In this document: one piece after another, positions 36,174 to 44,510 of the stretch | Numbering within the stretch: position 1 is the stretch's first letter | Layout of the letters: each line of letters begins with the position of its first letter | NCBI RefSeq assembly: GCF_002086695.1 | Contig: NZ_MVIH01000001.1 | Span: 496,001-560,000, forward strand | Direction of reading: 5' to 3' | Source: Mycolicibacterium rhodesiae | GTDB taxonomy: Bacteria; Actinomycetota; Actinomycetes; Mycobacteriales; Mycobacteriaceae | DNA: 64,000 nucleotides | Notes under the pieces: model-generated | What the model saw: the letters and a program-made list of their open reading frames with translations, nothing else | What the model was told of the DNA's origin: nothing | Databases searched by the model: none | Program-made: the position numbers and the translations under genes

Positions 36174-36202
36174 TCCAACACGCTCGCTCACATGTTCGGT
36201 TT

Positions 36203-36218
36203 TCGAACGCATGATCGA
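36203..36218. promoter_or_regulatory. LexA (SOS) box upstream of chiZ
   Basis: TCGAACGCATGATCGA matches the SOS consensus with one mismatch (A for T in the second half). It lies 55 bases before the chiZ start and just downstream of the RecA-NDp promoter, so LexA could act as a roadblock or on a second, nearer promoter. Confidence 0.75.
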
Positions 36219-36272
36219 GTATATTTCGAACACAAGAGCGAACCGGGGCGGCCCTGAAGGAAGGACACGGAC

Positions 36273-36755
36273 GTGACAGTCATCGATGATCGACAGGTTT
36301 ACATCTCGGCACCGGTGTACCGGCGGACGGCCGCCGCGCCCGTTGCCCCTGCTCGACGCCGCCCGGCCGGCGCCCGCGCCCACCGGCCGCACCCGGCACG
36401 GCCGGCGATCGCGCCGATGCAGTACCGCGGCACGGGTGTGGCGTTCTCCCGGGCGCCCCATGCCCGCCGGCCGGTGAGCACCGCGGTCACGATCGCGCTT
36501 GCCGGGGTGGCCGCGCTGATCACGCTGTGGCTCGGCATGGTCGGCCACTTCAGCGCCACCCCGGCGGCCACCGAGCAGATGCCGGACCAGCTCGCCGTCG
36601 TCCAGGTCCAGGCGGGGGAGACGCTGCAGCAGCTGGCCGGACGGGTCGCGCCCGATGCGCCCGCCGGACAGGTGGTGCAGCGCATCCGCGACCTGAACAA
36701 GCTCGAATCGGCGTCGCTGGACGCCGGGCAGACGTTGATCGCGCCGATCGGCTGA
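36273..36755 (+). CDS. chiZ: LysM-domain cell-division inhibitor ChiZ (Rv2719c-like)
   Basis: A 160-residue single-pass membrane protein. An Arg/Pro-rich disordered N-terminus of ~70 residues precedes a membrane helix ([20 protein letters not shown]) and a C-terminal LysM-like domain ([20 protein letters not shown] ... [12 protein letters not shown]). In M. tuberculosis the DNA-damage-induced ChiZ binds FtsI/FtsQ and delays septation. GTG at 36273 follows aaggacac. Regulation here is dual: a PafBC-type promoter and a LexA box. Divergent from lexA. Confidence 0.88.
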   Translation: MTVIDDRQVYISAPVYRRTAAAPVAPARRRPAGARAHRPHPARPAIAPMQYRGTGVAFSRAPHARRPVSTAVTIALAGVAALITLWLGMVGHFSATPAATEQMPDQLAVVQVQAGETLQQLAGRVAPDAPAGQVVQRIRDLNKLESASLDAGQTLIAPIG

Positions 36756-36795
36756 CCGTCGTGCCGGCCGCAGCCGTTCCCGCGCACGGCGCAGG

Positions 36796-36831
36796 TAGGC
36801 TCTCAGTGGTTCGACATATCGGGCCACTGAG
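36796..36831 (+). promoter_or_regulatory. nrdR promoter -10 and overlapping 8-bp inverted repeat
   Basis: TAGGCT (36796-36801) is a TANNNT -10 for nrdR. CTCAGTGG (36802-36809) and CCACTGAG (36824-36831) form a perfect 8-bp inverted repeat with a 14-base spacer starting right after it and ending just before the ribosome site gaaggagc. The arms are 22 bases apart, two helical turns, which suits a dimeric regulator; as RNA it could also fold over the translation start. Confidence 0.5.
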
Positions 36832-36844
36832 CGAAGGAGCGGTC

Positions 36845-37309
36845 ATGCACTGTCCGTTCTGCCGCAACCCGGACTCCCGCGTTGTCGACTCGCGCGAGAC
36901 CGATGAAGGCCAGGCCATCCGGCGTCGCCGCTCCTGTCCGGAGTGCGGCCGGCGGTTCACCACTGTGGAGACCGCGGTGCTGGCCGTCGTAAAGCGCAGC
37001 GGCGTCACCGAGCCGTTCAGCCGGGAGAAGGTCGTCAGCGGTGTCCGCCGCGCCTGCCAGGGTCGCGATGTCGATGACGACGCGCTGAATCTGCTCGCCC
37101 AGCAAGTGGAGGACACGGTGCGCGCCGCCGGCTCACCTGAGATCCCCAGCCACGAGGTCGGACTCGCCATCCTCGGCCCGCTCCGTGAACTCGACGAGGT
37201 CGCCTATCTGCGGTTCGCGTCGGTGTACCGCTCGTTCAGCTCGGCTGAGGACTTCGAGCGCGAGATCGAGGCGCTGCGCGCCCATCGGTCCGTCGGCACA
37301 TCCGGCTGA
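36845..37309 (+). CDS. nrdR: Transcriptional repressor NrdR
   Basis: A 154-residue ribonucleotide-reductase repressor. Zinc ribbon with Cys3/Cys6 (CPFC) and Cys31/Cys34 (CPEC), followed by an ATP-cone domain (~46-136) that senses ATP/dATP. It normally represses nrd genes elsewhere in the genome. ATG at 36845 follows gaaggagc. It lies 89 bases after chiZ with its own -10 and an inverted repeat. The nitrobindin-like gene that follows in M. tuberculosis (Rv2717c) is absent; a convergent PhzF gene ends 5 bases away. Confidence 0.95.
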   Translation: MHCPFCRNPDSRVVDSRETDEGQAIRRRRSCPECGRRFTTVETAVLAVVKRSGVTEPFSREKVVSGVRRACQGRDVDDDALNLLAQQVEDTVRAAGSPEIPSHEVGLAILGPLRELDEVAYLRFASVYRSFSSAEDFEREIEALRAHRSVGTSG

Positions 37310-37314
37310 GCAGC

Positions 37315-38001
37315 TCAATCCAGCTGTCGCACACCGTCGCTGACCACTCGGCCCGCGATCAGTACCCACCCTTGCGCGTCCCAAGTCGTGAAGATCTGCG
37401 ATCCCTTGCCCTGGGTGATCGTCAGGTCGCGGCTCAGGTAATCGGTCAGCCGTGCCGCCGCCGATCCGGTGGCCTCGTCTTCCGGCACGCCGAGGTCGGC
37501 GGCGAACATCCGCGCCCGGATGTGCCCGCCGTCGCGATCCATCCACGCCCACAGGTAGTGCTCCGCGTCGTCGGAGTAGTCGTCCGGATCGGCGGCCAGC
37601 ACTTCGTCGACCGAGTCCAGATCGTGGATGGCGAACTCCGGCGACCACTCCGCCCGGACCCGGATCACCGTGCGGTCGTCGCCGTAGGTGACTCCGACGA
37701 TGCCGGCCGGAACCTGCAGGGTGTGGATCGGCGTGCCGCGATCCCGCAGCCACCAGGCCGCGCCCACGGTGGGATGCCCGGCGAACGGTAATTCCGTGGC
37801 CGGAGTGAAAATGCGGGCGTGGGCTGTGCTCGCCCCGTCGGTCGGCAGATCGATGAATATTGTTTCGCTGTACTCTAATTCGGTCGCGATGCGCTGGCGA
37901 TCACCGGCGGGCACGGTGGCGGCGTCCACCACACCCAGCGGATTGCCGAACTCGCCACCTTCATCGGTGAATACCCGCAACACGGTTACGTCGACGGTCA
38001 T
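37315..38001 (-). CDS. PhzF-family isomerase-like protein (Rv2716-like)
   Basis: A 228-residue PhzF/diaminopimelate-epimerase-fold protein, shorter than typical PhzF (~280). Seen: the N-terminal [19 protein letters not shown] with [12 protein letters not shown] holding the family's catalytic Glu region, [15 protein letters not shown], and the C-terminal [15 protein letters not shown]. Phenazine genes are absent, so the substrate is unknown. ATG at 38001, 23 bases after the hydrolase gene, is the last gene of PAC2-hydrolase-PhzF. Confidence 0.85.
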   Translation of the reverse strand: MTVDVTVLRVFTDEGGEFGNPLGVVDAATVPAGDRQRIATELEYSETIFIDLPTDGASTAHARIFTPATELPFAGHPTVGAAWWLRDRGTPIHTLQVPAGIVGVTYGDDRTVIRVRAEWSPEFAIHDLDSVDEVLAADPDDYSDDAEHYLWAWMDRDGGHIRARMFAADLGVPEDEATGSAAARLTDYLSRDLTITQGKGSQIFTTWDAQGWVLIAGRVVSDGVRQLD

Positions 38002-38024
38002 CACCCGACTCTACGACGCTGAAG

Positions 38025-39077
38025 TCAGGTGGCACTGCGCTCGTCGGCGCCGAGGGCGTCGAGCACTGCGACCCGGGTGTCCAGCGACCCGGTGACCAAA
38101 CGTTCGGACAGTCCGGTGCGAAGGAGTTCTCGCAGGGCGTCCTGGTCGTATTCGGCCGGAGCGGTCCCGTCGATGAACTTCTCGACGACCTCGACGAAAC
38201 GGTCAGGGTCGTCGTGGAACGGAAAGTGGCCGGAGCGGCCGAAGATCTCGAGCTGGGAACCAGGCATGGCGGAGTGCGCCATCCGAGCGTGGCTGACCGG
38301 GATGACGGCATCCAAGTCGCCCCAAATGAGTTGCACCGGAACGGATTCGGTCAGATAACAGCGGTCCAGCATGGTGACCACCTGGCCGCGCCAGTCCACC
38401 ACTGAGCGCAGTGTGCGGGTGAAGGCCGACGAGGCTGTCGGCTCGGGCAGATCGGCCAGGATACGCAGGGCGTCGGGCAGGTCGCGGCCCAACCCGGTAG
38501 AGCCGAAGACGCTCCCCAGCGCGCGGCCGGCAAGCTGCAACGCCGGCAGCACCATCGGCAGTCGCAGCAGCGCCAGCGCCTCCCCGCCCAACGGCAGCGA
38601 GGCGGCCCGCAGCGCTACGTTCACTTCTTTGGTCACGCCGCCCGCGCTGACCAGGATCAGCCGCTCCACCAATTGTGGGAACTGGTAAGCGAATTGCATC
38701 GCCACTCCGCCGCCGAGTGAATGCCCGACAACGGTGACCTTGTCGAGGTCGAGCACACTCAGCAGATCGCGCATCCCGTTGGCGTAGGCCGCGACCGAAT
38801 AGTCGGCTCGTGGTTTGTCGGACTGTCCATGCCCCAGCAGGTCCGGGGCGATGACGGTGAACCGCTGGGCGAGCTTGCTGTGCACCGGATGCCACGTCGT
38901 CGAGTTGTCACCGATCCCATGGATCAGCAGCAGCGCCGGTCCCGACCCGGCCACCCGGAAGGCTCGGCGGTAGCCATGAATGGTCCGGAAGTGCAGGGTG
39001 GGCGTCACATCCCGCACCGGCTGCAGATTTGGCTTTCGCTGAGACTTTTGCTGAGTCACTGGCCCCAACCCTGTCAT
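38025..39077 (-). CDS. Alpha/beta hydrolase (Rv2715-like)
   Basis: A 350-residue hydrolase with the full fold: HGIGDNSTTWHPV oxyanion loop, PDLLGHGQSDKP, nucleophile Ser120 in GHSLGGGVAM, acid in IWGDLDAVIP, and His in FGRSGHFPFHDDP. A helical cap is present at ~150-230. ATG at 39077; a GTG at 39059 is in frame. Middle gene of a three-gene minus-strand operon with PAC2 upstream (17-base gap) and PhzF downstream. Substrate unknown. Confidence 0.87.
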   Translation of the reverse strand: MTGLGPVTQQKSQRKPNLQPVRDVTPTLHFRTIHGYRRAFRVAGSGPALLLIHGIGDNSTTWHPVHSKLAQRFTVIAPDLLGHGQSDKPRADYSVAAYANGMRDLLSVLDLDKVTVVGHSLGGGVAMQFAYQFPQLVERLILVSAGGVTKEVNVALRAASLPLGGEALALLRLPMVLPALQLAGRALGSVFGSTGLGRDLPDALRILADLPEPTASSAFTRTLRSVVDWRGQVVTMLDRCYLTESVPVQLIWGDLDAVIPVSHARMAHSAMPGSQLEIFGRSGHFPFHDDPDRFVEVVEKFIDGTAPAEYDQDALRELLRTGLSERLVTGSLDTRVAVLDALGADERSAT

Positions 39078-39094
39078 CGGTGCGGTGGACTCCG

Positions 39095-40069
39095 CTAGGT
39101 CTCGCCGTTGTCGTTGAAACCGTCTTTGAAGTCCTCGGCGTGCTGGGCGAGGAATTTTTCGAACTCCGCACCCAATTCGTCGCCGCTGGGGAGTTCTTCG
39201 TCGCGTGCCAGCAGCGACCGGTTCTCTTGAGCGGCAACGAAAGCATCGTACTGTCGCTCCAGCGCGGTCACCACTTGAGCGACCTCCGGCGATGCCTCGA
39301 CCTGCTCGTCGATCTTGGTGCGGATGGCCGCTCCGGCATCGGTGAGCCCACGCAACGGCACCTGCAGCGAAGTCAGCTTGGCGACCTGCTCAAGCAGCGC
39401 CTCCGCGGCGGGTGGGAAGTCGGTCTGCGCCAGGTAGTGCGGCACATGCACGGTGAAGCCGATGACTTCGTGGCCGTGCTGGGCCATCCGGTACTCCAAC
39501 AGGTTGGACACGCTGCCGGGGACCTGCACCTCGCCGACCCACGGGGTGAATTCGCTGATCAATTCCCGGTTGTTAGAGTGCGCGGTCATCGTGACGGGCC
39601 GGGTATGCGGAACGGCCATCGGGATGGTGCCCAGCCCGATGGTCTGGCGCACGCCGAGCTGCTCGGCCAGCAGGCGGACCGCGGTGATGAATCGCTCCCA
39701 CTTCAGATCCGGCTCCAGTCCTGCGAGCAGCAGGAACGGTGTACCGAGGCTGTCGCGCAGGGCGTACAGATTCAGCTCAGGATCGTCGTAGTCGGTGAAG
39801 TGGTCGGTCTTGAACGTCATCAGCGGGCGGCGGGACCGGTAGTCCAGCAGCTCGTCGATCGCGAACGAAGCCACCAACTCCGTGTCCAGCTTGGCTTTGA
39901 GGTGGTCGGCGGCCAGGCGTATGGCGCGGCCTGCGTCGGAGAAGCCTTCGAGAGCGTGGATCATCACCGGGCCACGCCCGTCGGGTGCGGACAATTGCGG
40001 CGCCGGAAACTCCAGTTCGTACATCCCGGTCTGCTCGGGTTGGTAGGGCTGTCCCTGCTCGTCAGTCAT
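39095..40069 (-). CDS. PAC2-family protein (Rv2714-like)
   Basis: A 324-residue protein of the PAC2 (proteasome assembly chaperone 2-like) family: MIHALEGFSDAGRAIRLAAD at the start, VRQTIGLGTIPMAVPHTRP mid-protein, HVPHYLAQTDFPPAAEALLE later, and an acidic coiled end. Actinobacterial PAC2 proteins have no settled function; a role in proteasome assembly is not established. ATG at 40069 follows gaggaggcgga, the first gene of the operon. Confidence 0.85.
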   Translation of the reverse strand: MTDEQGQPYQPEQTGMYELEFPAPQLSAPDGRGPVMIHALEGFSDAGRAIRLAADHLKAKLDTELVASFAIDELLDYRSRRPLMTFKTDHFTDYDDPELNLYALRDSLGTPFLLLAGLEPDLKWERFITAVRLLAEQLGVRQTIGLGTIPMAVPHTRPVTMTAHSNNRELISEFTPWVGEVQVPGSVSNLLEYRMAQHGHEVIGFTVHVPHYLAQTDFPPAAEALLEQVAKLTSLQVPLRGLTDAGAAIRTKIDEQVEASPEVAQVVTALERQYDAFVAAQENRSLLARDEELPSGDELGAEFEKFLAQHAEDFKDGFNDNGET

Positions 40070-40146
40070 CGTCTCCGCCTCCTCGCGGTGCCCGGGCACG
40101 TCGTCGTCCCTTGTACCGTGACAACCAGTGTCTCTCAGAATTGGCT

Positions 40147-40166
40147 GAGCGCTGACCATAGCGCTC
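40147..40166. promoter_or_regulatory. Perfect 7-bp inverted repeat between PAC2 and protease genes
   Basis: GAGCGCT (40147-40153), 6 bases, AGCGCTC (40160-40166). It lies in the 186-base divergent gap, 78 bases upstream of the PAC2 gene and 90 bases upstream of the protease gene. Twenty bases in total, typical of a dimeric repressor site. Confidence 0.4.
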
Positions 40167-40255
40167 GTGTTGCACAACGCCGGTGAGGCACCCGTCGTTC
40201 CCAGCACCGGCCGTTCAGCCGGGTCGAAAGCGTGCAGATCGGGCATGATCGAGCC

Positions 40256-41041
40256 ATGCGGATGGTTGCGGCGGCCCTGAACCTGGTGGTGACCACGGTT
40301 CTGGTGTCGGGGTGCCATTCCACCGCCGAGCCGCGGGCCAAGGCCGCCGAGGAGCCGATCGCGGCGGCGGTATCGACGGCGAGTGCCCAGCCGGTGGCGG
40401 CCCGGCCGGCGGTGGGAGCGCTGTTCCTCGGCGCCACCGACACCCACACCTGCACCGCCTCGGTGGTTCATTCGGCAGGTCAGGATCTGATCTTGACGGC
40501 CGCGCACTGCTTGGCCGCGGGTCTGCCCGCCACGTTCGTGCCCGGATTCAACGAGAGCGCCGCTCCCGGCGACGTCTGGACCGTCGACACGGTCTACCTC
40601 GATCCCCGCTGGCTGAGCACTCAGGACCCCAAGGCGGACTACGCGTTCGCGCGGGTCAGTCGCTCCGCCGGCGGCACCGTCGAATCCGTCGCGGGTCGGG
40701 CGCTGACCCTCGGTGCGGCACCTGCCGAGTCCGCGCCGGTGACCGTGATCGGGTACCCGGTGGGCGACGGCGGGCCCCCGCTGGGCTGTGACACGGTCGC
40801 CCGCATCGAGGACGGCTATCCCGCCCTGCGCTGCAACGGGCTGGTCGACGGCACCAGCGGCGGCCCGTGGATCGCCGGCGCGACGGTGATCGGTGTGATC
40901 GGCGGGCGCAACGGCGGCGGCTGCGAGGACAACGTCTCGTACTCGGCACCGTTCGACGGGGCGACGGCGGCACTGCTGGCGCGCGCCGAAGCGGGGGGAC
41001 CGGGCGACGACGCGCCGGCGTCGTTCGACAGCGAGTGCTGA
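40256..41041 (+). CDS. Trypsin-like serine protease lipoprotein
   Basis: A 261-residue exported protease. Lipobox VLVSGC with Cys20; catalytic triad His84 (TAAHC), Asp128 (ADYAF) and Ser201 (GTSGGP), so it should be active. Paired Cys in TCTASVV/AHC and GCDT...RCNG may form disulfides. ATG at 40256 is chosen; CATGAT, one base off TANNNT, lies 6 bases upstream, and a GTG at 40232 is in frame. Not part of the M. tuberculosis gene order here. It probably acts at the outer face of the membrane. Confidence 0.83.
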   Translation: MRMVAAALNLVVTTVLVSGCHSTAEPRAKAAEEPIAAAVSTASAQPVAARPAVGALFLGATDTHTCTASVVHSAGQDLILTAAHCLAAGLPATFVPGFNESAAPGDVWTVDTVYLDPRWLSTQDPKADYAFARVSRSAGGTVESVAGRALTLGAAPAESAPVTVIGYPVGDGGPPLGCDTVARIEDGYPALRCNGLVDGTSGGPWIAGATVIGVIGGRNGGGCEDNVSYSAPFDGATAALLARAEAGGPGDDAPASFDSEC

Positions 41042-41045
41042 GCGC

Positions 41046-42458
41046 CTAACGGCGGAACTGGTTGAGGGCGCGCAGCTTGTTCATCACGTCGAGCGCGGCG
41101 ACCTTGTAGGCCTCCGAGAACGTCGGATAGTTGAAGACCGCGTCGACCAGGTACTCGATGGTTCCGCCGCAGCCCATCACCGCCTGGCCGATGTGCACCA
41201 ATTCAGTTGCCGCGGTGCCGAAGATGTGGACGCCGAGGACCTTCAGGTCTTCGGTCGACACCAGAAGCTTGAGCATGCCGTAGGAGTCCCCGGCGATCTG
41301 GCCGCGGGCCAGTTCGCGGTAGCGGGACACCCCGACCTCGTAGGGGACTGCCGCCTTGGTGAGATCGACCTCGGTGGCGCCGACGTAGGACACCTCAGGG
41401 ATCGAGTAGATGCCGATCGGCTGCAGCACGGTCATGCCGGCCGTCGGCTCGCCGAACGCGTGGTAGGCCGCGAGCCGGCCCTGTTCCATGGAGGTGGCCG
41501 CCAGGGCGGGGAAGCCGATGACATCGCCGACGGCGTAGATGTGGTCGACTTTGGACTGAAATGTCTTCTCGTCGACGAAGATCCGGCCGCGGTTGTCGGC
41601 TTCCAGCCCGGCGTTGGCCAGATCCAGGTGGTCGGTCTGGCCCTGCCGTCCGGCCGAGTACATGACGGTTTCGGCCGGGATCTGCTTGCCGCTGGCCAAC
41701 GTGGTGACGGTGCCGGCCGAGCCGACGTCGACCGCCGTCACCTCCTCGCCGAACCGAAACGTCACCGCCAGGTCGCGCAGGTGGAAGCGCAGGGCTTCGA
41801 CGATCTCGGGGTCGCAGAAGTCGAGCATGGTGTCGCGTTTCTCGACGACGGTGACCTTGGTGCCCAGCGCGGCGAACATCGAGGCGTACTCGATGCCGAT
41901 CACACCGGCGCCGACGACCACCATCGAGCCCGGGATCGTCTTCAGGTCGAGAATGCCGTCGGAGTCCAGCACCCGGTTCTCGTCGAACTCGACCCCGGCT
42001 GGCCGCGCCGGCTTGGTGCCGGTGGCGATGATGATGTAGCGGCCGCTGACGGTGATGTGCTCGGCGCGGGTGGGGTCCTCGACCTCAACGGTGTGCTCGT
42101 CGATGAACCGGCCGTGCCCCACGTAGAGCTCGATACCGTTGCGCATCAACTGGTTTCGCACCACGTCGACCTCTTTGCGGATCACGTGTTCAGTGCGGGC
42201 CAGCAGGTCGGCGGGAGTGATCTTGTCCTTGACCCGGTAGCTGGCGCCGTAGAGCTCGCGCTGGCTCATACCGGTCAGGTAGAGCACGGCCTCGCGCAGC
42301 GTCTTCGACGGGATCGTGCCGGTCTGAACACAGACACCGCCGAGCATCTGCCCGCGCTCGATGACTGCCACCGACTTGCCCAGCTTGGCTGCCGCGATCG
42401 CCGCTTTCTGACCGCCGGGCCCCGAGCCGATGACGACGAGGTCGTATTCCACACTCAT
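41046..42458 (-). CDS. sthA: Soluble pyridine nucleotide transhydrogenase
   Basis: A 470-residue FAD flavoprotein (Si-specific NAD(P)+ transhydrogenase). FAD-binding [17 protein letters not shown]; the region that holds the redox disulfide in lipoamide dehydrogenase reads [15 protein letters not shown], so the second Cys is Thr, as normal for SthA. The NAD-binding motif is [19 protein letters not shown] and the dimer interface lies at the C-terminus. It balances NADPH and NADH. It converges with the protease gene 4 bases away and diverges from DUF4192. Confidence 0.93.
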   Translation of the reverse strand: MSVEYDLVVIGSGPGGQKAAIAAAKLGKSVAVIERGQMLGGVCVQTGTIPSKTLREAVLYLTGMSQRELYGASYRVKDKITPADLLARTEHVIRKEVDVVRNQLMRNGIELYVGHGRFIDEHTVEVEDPTRAEHITVSGRYIIIATGTKPARPAGVEFDENRVLDSDGILDLKTIPGSMVVVGAGVIGIEYASMFAALGTKVTVVEKRDTMLDFCDPEIVEALRFHLRDLAVTFRFGEEVTAVDVGSAGTVTTLASGKQIPAETVMYSAGRQGQTDHLDLANAGLEADNRGRIFVDEKTFQSKVDHIYAVGDVIGFPALAATSMEQGRLAAYHAFGEPTAGMTVLQPIGIYSIPEVSYVGATEVDLTKAAVPYEVGVSRYRELARGQIAGDSYGMLKLLVSTEDLKVLGVHIFGTAATELVHIGQAVMGCGGTIEYLVDAVFNYPTFSEAYKVAALDVMNKLRALNQFRR

Positions 42459-42633
42459 GAGGACAAGGTGTACGCCGGTTTACCGAATCTTGCATGCCGA
42501 CCGTGTCAATACGACATGAACAATGTGTCCGGGCGATCCGGCCGCTATCCCCAGATCCGACTTCATCCCCAGCCGCACGCTCGTCGGTGTCCGGCGGGCC
42601 GGTTTGGTCGGCGCCGGTTGCGACTGTCGGGCC

Positions 42634-43689
42634 ATGACCACACACGAACCTGACTATCGCTTCACCCGCCCCGGCGCCCTGATCGCCGCACTGCCTGCTG
42701 TTCTCGGCTTCGTCCCGGAGAAATCACTGGTGCTGGTGGCCCTGGAGGACCGCGACATGGGAGCCGTCATGCGCGTCGACCTGTCCAAGGCGATGGACGG
42801 AGACCTCACTCACCTGGCAGACGTCGCCGCCGCCTCTGGCGCGGACACAGTGGTGGCCGTGATCGTCGACGCCGACGGTGCCCCGTGCCCGATGTGCAAC
42901 CAGGACTACCGCGATATGTGCGATGAGCTGAACGCGGCGCTGTCCGCCCACGACATGAGCGTCTACGCCACCCACGTGGTCGACCGGATCGAGGCCGGCG
43001 GCCGGTGGCACTGCGTCGATGGTTGCGGCGCATTCGGCGCGGTGGAGGATCCGATGGCCTCCCCGCTCGCCGCGGCCGCCGTACTCGAGGGACGACGGCT
43101 GTATCCACGCCGGTCCGATCTGCAGGCGGTGGTCGCGGTCGCCGATGCCAGCCGCGCGGCTTCGCTGGTGCCGGCGATCACCGCACACGCCGAGGTGCGG
43201 GAGGCCGACTGGCGCGCCGATCCGGACGGGTGCGGTCGCCGCGATATCGAGGCGACCATGGCCATCGCCGCCCGGGTGAGTGATGGTGCGGAACTCGAGG
43301 ACGCCGAACTCGCGATGCTCGCGTGCGCGCTGACCGACGTCGCGGTCCGCGACACGCTGTACGCGCTCGCGGTCGGTGCCGTGGCCGGCGACGCCGAGGC
43401 GCTCTGGACTGTGTTGGCGCGGACTCTTCCGGACCCGTGGCGAACCGAAGCGCTTGTGCTGCTGGCCTTTTCGGCTTACACGCGCGGCGACGGGCCGCTG
43501 GCCGGGCTGTCGCTGGAGGCGGCACTACGCGACAACCCCGACCACCAGATGGCGAGCATGCTCGACCGGGCGCTGCAATCAGGCATGCGGCCCGAGCAGA
43601 TCCGAGAGCTCGCCGGCACCGGGTACCGGCTGGCCAAGCGGCTGGGAGTGCGGCTTCCGCCGCGCCGGATGTTCGGCCGCGCGGTGTGA
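42634..43689 (+). CDS. DUF4192 domain protein (Rv2712c-like)
   Basis: A 351-residue soluble protein of the actinobacterial DUF4192 family: opening FTRPGALIAALPAVLGFVPE and KSLVLVALEDRDMGAVMRVD, C-terminal LLAFSAYTRGDGPLAGLSLE and LDRALQSGMRPEQIRELA. A Cys-rich patch (CPMCNQDYRDMC, CVDGCGAF) might bind a metal. No catalytic motif is recognised. It converges on ideR with a 7-base gap. Function unknown. Confidence 0.82.
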   Translation: MTTHEPDYRFTRPGALIAALPAVLGFVPEKSLVLVALEDRDMGAVMRVDLSKAMDGDLTHLADVAAASGADTVVAVIVDADGAPCPMCNQDYRDMCDELNAALSAHDMSVYATHVVDRIEAGGRWHCVDGCGAFGAVEDPMASPLAAAAVLEGRRLYPRRSDLQAVVAVADASRAASLVPAITAHAEVREADWRADPDGCGRRDIEATMAIAARVSDGAELEDAELAMLACALTDVAVRDTLYALAVGAVAGDAEALWTVLARTLPDPWRTEALVLLAFSAYTRGDGPLAGLSLEAALRDNPDHQMASMLDRALQSGMRPEQIRELAGTGYRLAKRLGVRLPPRRMFGRAV

Positions 43690-43696
43690 GCCGGAC

Positions 43697-44386
43697 TCAG
43701 ACCTTCTCGACCTTGACCGCGTGGGCCATCTCGTGGGGCAGGTGCACGTTCTCGTGGCCGCCGATGAGGATCGTCACACCGCCGTGCGGACCGTTCTCCA
43801 CCTGCACGCGGGCGTTGGGCACCACACCGGCACCCTTGAGCTGGCCGATCAGTTCCGCGTCACCCTGGACATGCTCGGAGAGCTGGCGGACCACCACGGC
43901 GACGGGGGAGCCGGCGGGCAGTTCGGTCAGGCGCACCAGGTTGGAGTCCTCGAACTTGCTCATGTCCAGGCCCAGCAGCGACAAACCGGGGATCGGGTTG
44001 CCGAACGGGGACACCGTCGGGTCGTCGAGAACCTGCACCAGCCGGCGCTCGACATCCTCGCTCATCACGTGTTCCCAGCGGCAGGCTTCGGCGTGCACCT
44101 CTTCCCACGGCAAGCCGATCACGTCCACCAGGAGCCGCTCGGCGAGGCGATGCTTGCGCATCACCGAAACCGCCAATTCACGTCCTTTTTCGGTCAGTTC
44201 AAGGTGCCGGTCGCCGGCCACATGCAGCAGGCCGTCACGTTCCATGCGGGCCACGGTCTGGCTGACCGTCGGGCCACTCTGTTCGAGCCGCTCGGCAATG
44301 CGTGCGCGCAGGGGGATCACGCCCTCCTCTTCGAGGTCGTAGATCGTGCGCAGATACATCTCAGTGGTATCGACCAGATCGTTCAT
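43697..44386 (-). CDS. ideR: Iron-dependent regulator IdeR
   Basis: A 229-residue DtxR-family regulator that, with Fe2+, represses siderophore genes and activates ferritin genes. N-terminal winged HTH (IAERLEQSGPTVSQTVARME). All metal ligands are present: Met10, His79, Glu83, His98, Cys102, Glu105 and His106. The SH3-like third domain follows at ~150-229. ATG at 44386 follows gaaggg; TAGACT (44416-44411) is a likely own promoter, downstream of a terminator after sigB. Confidence 0.96.
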   Translation of the reverse strand: MNDLVDTTEMYLRTIYDLEEEGVIPLRARIAERLEQSGPTVSQTVARMERDGLLHVAGDRHLELTEKGRELAVSVMRKHRLAERLLVDVIGLPWEEVHAEACRWEHVMSEDVERRLVQVLDDPTVSPFGNPIPGLSLLGLDMSKFEDSNLVRLTELPAGSPVAVVVRQLSEHVQGDAELIGQLKGAGVVPNARVQVENGPHGGVTILIGGHENVHLPHEMAHAVKVEKV

Positions 44387-44410
44387 TAAGGACACCCTTC
44401 GTCTGCCCCG

Positions 44411-44416
44411 AGTCTA
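44411..44416 (-). promoter_or_regulatory. Candidate -10 of ideR
   Basis: On the minus strand, TAGACT ends 24 bases before the ideR ATG and fits TANNNT, leaving a short leader that contains the gaaggg ribosome site. No clear -35 is seen, as is usual in mycobacteria. Confidence 0.45.
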
Positions 44417-44461
44417 CTTGGCTAGCTGCGTAAATGGACGTGCAACACCTCCGCCCACAGC

Positions 44462-44494
44462 AGTGTGCCCGCCGGCTCCGCCGACGGGCACACT
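44462..44494 (-). terminator. Strong stem-loop after sigB
   Basis: AGTGTGCCCG (44462-44471) and CGGGCACACT (44485-44494) form a perfect 10-bp stem with a 13-base loop, 16 bases after the sigB stop. No U-tract follows, which is common for mycobacterial hairpin terminators. It separates sigB from ideR. Confidence 0.7.
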
Positions 44495-44510
44495 CGAGGG
44501 GGTTGCTTAC

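Noticed and set aside
36184-36241. Two further SOS-like half sites near chiZ (36184-36199 and 36226-36241)
   Set aside because: Each has three mismatches to the 16-base box; too weak to list as LexA sites.
41193-42653. 486-codon plus-strand open frame opposite sthA
   Set aside because: No motif or ribosome site; sthA on the minus strand is unambiguous.
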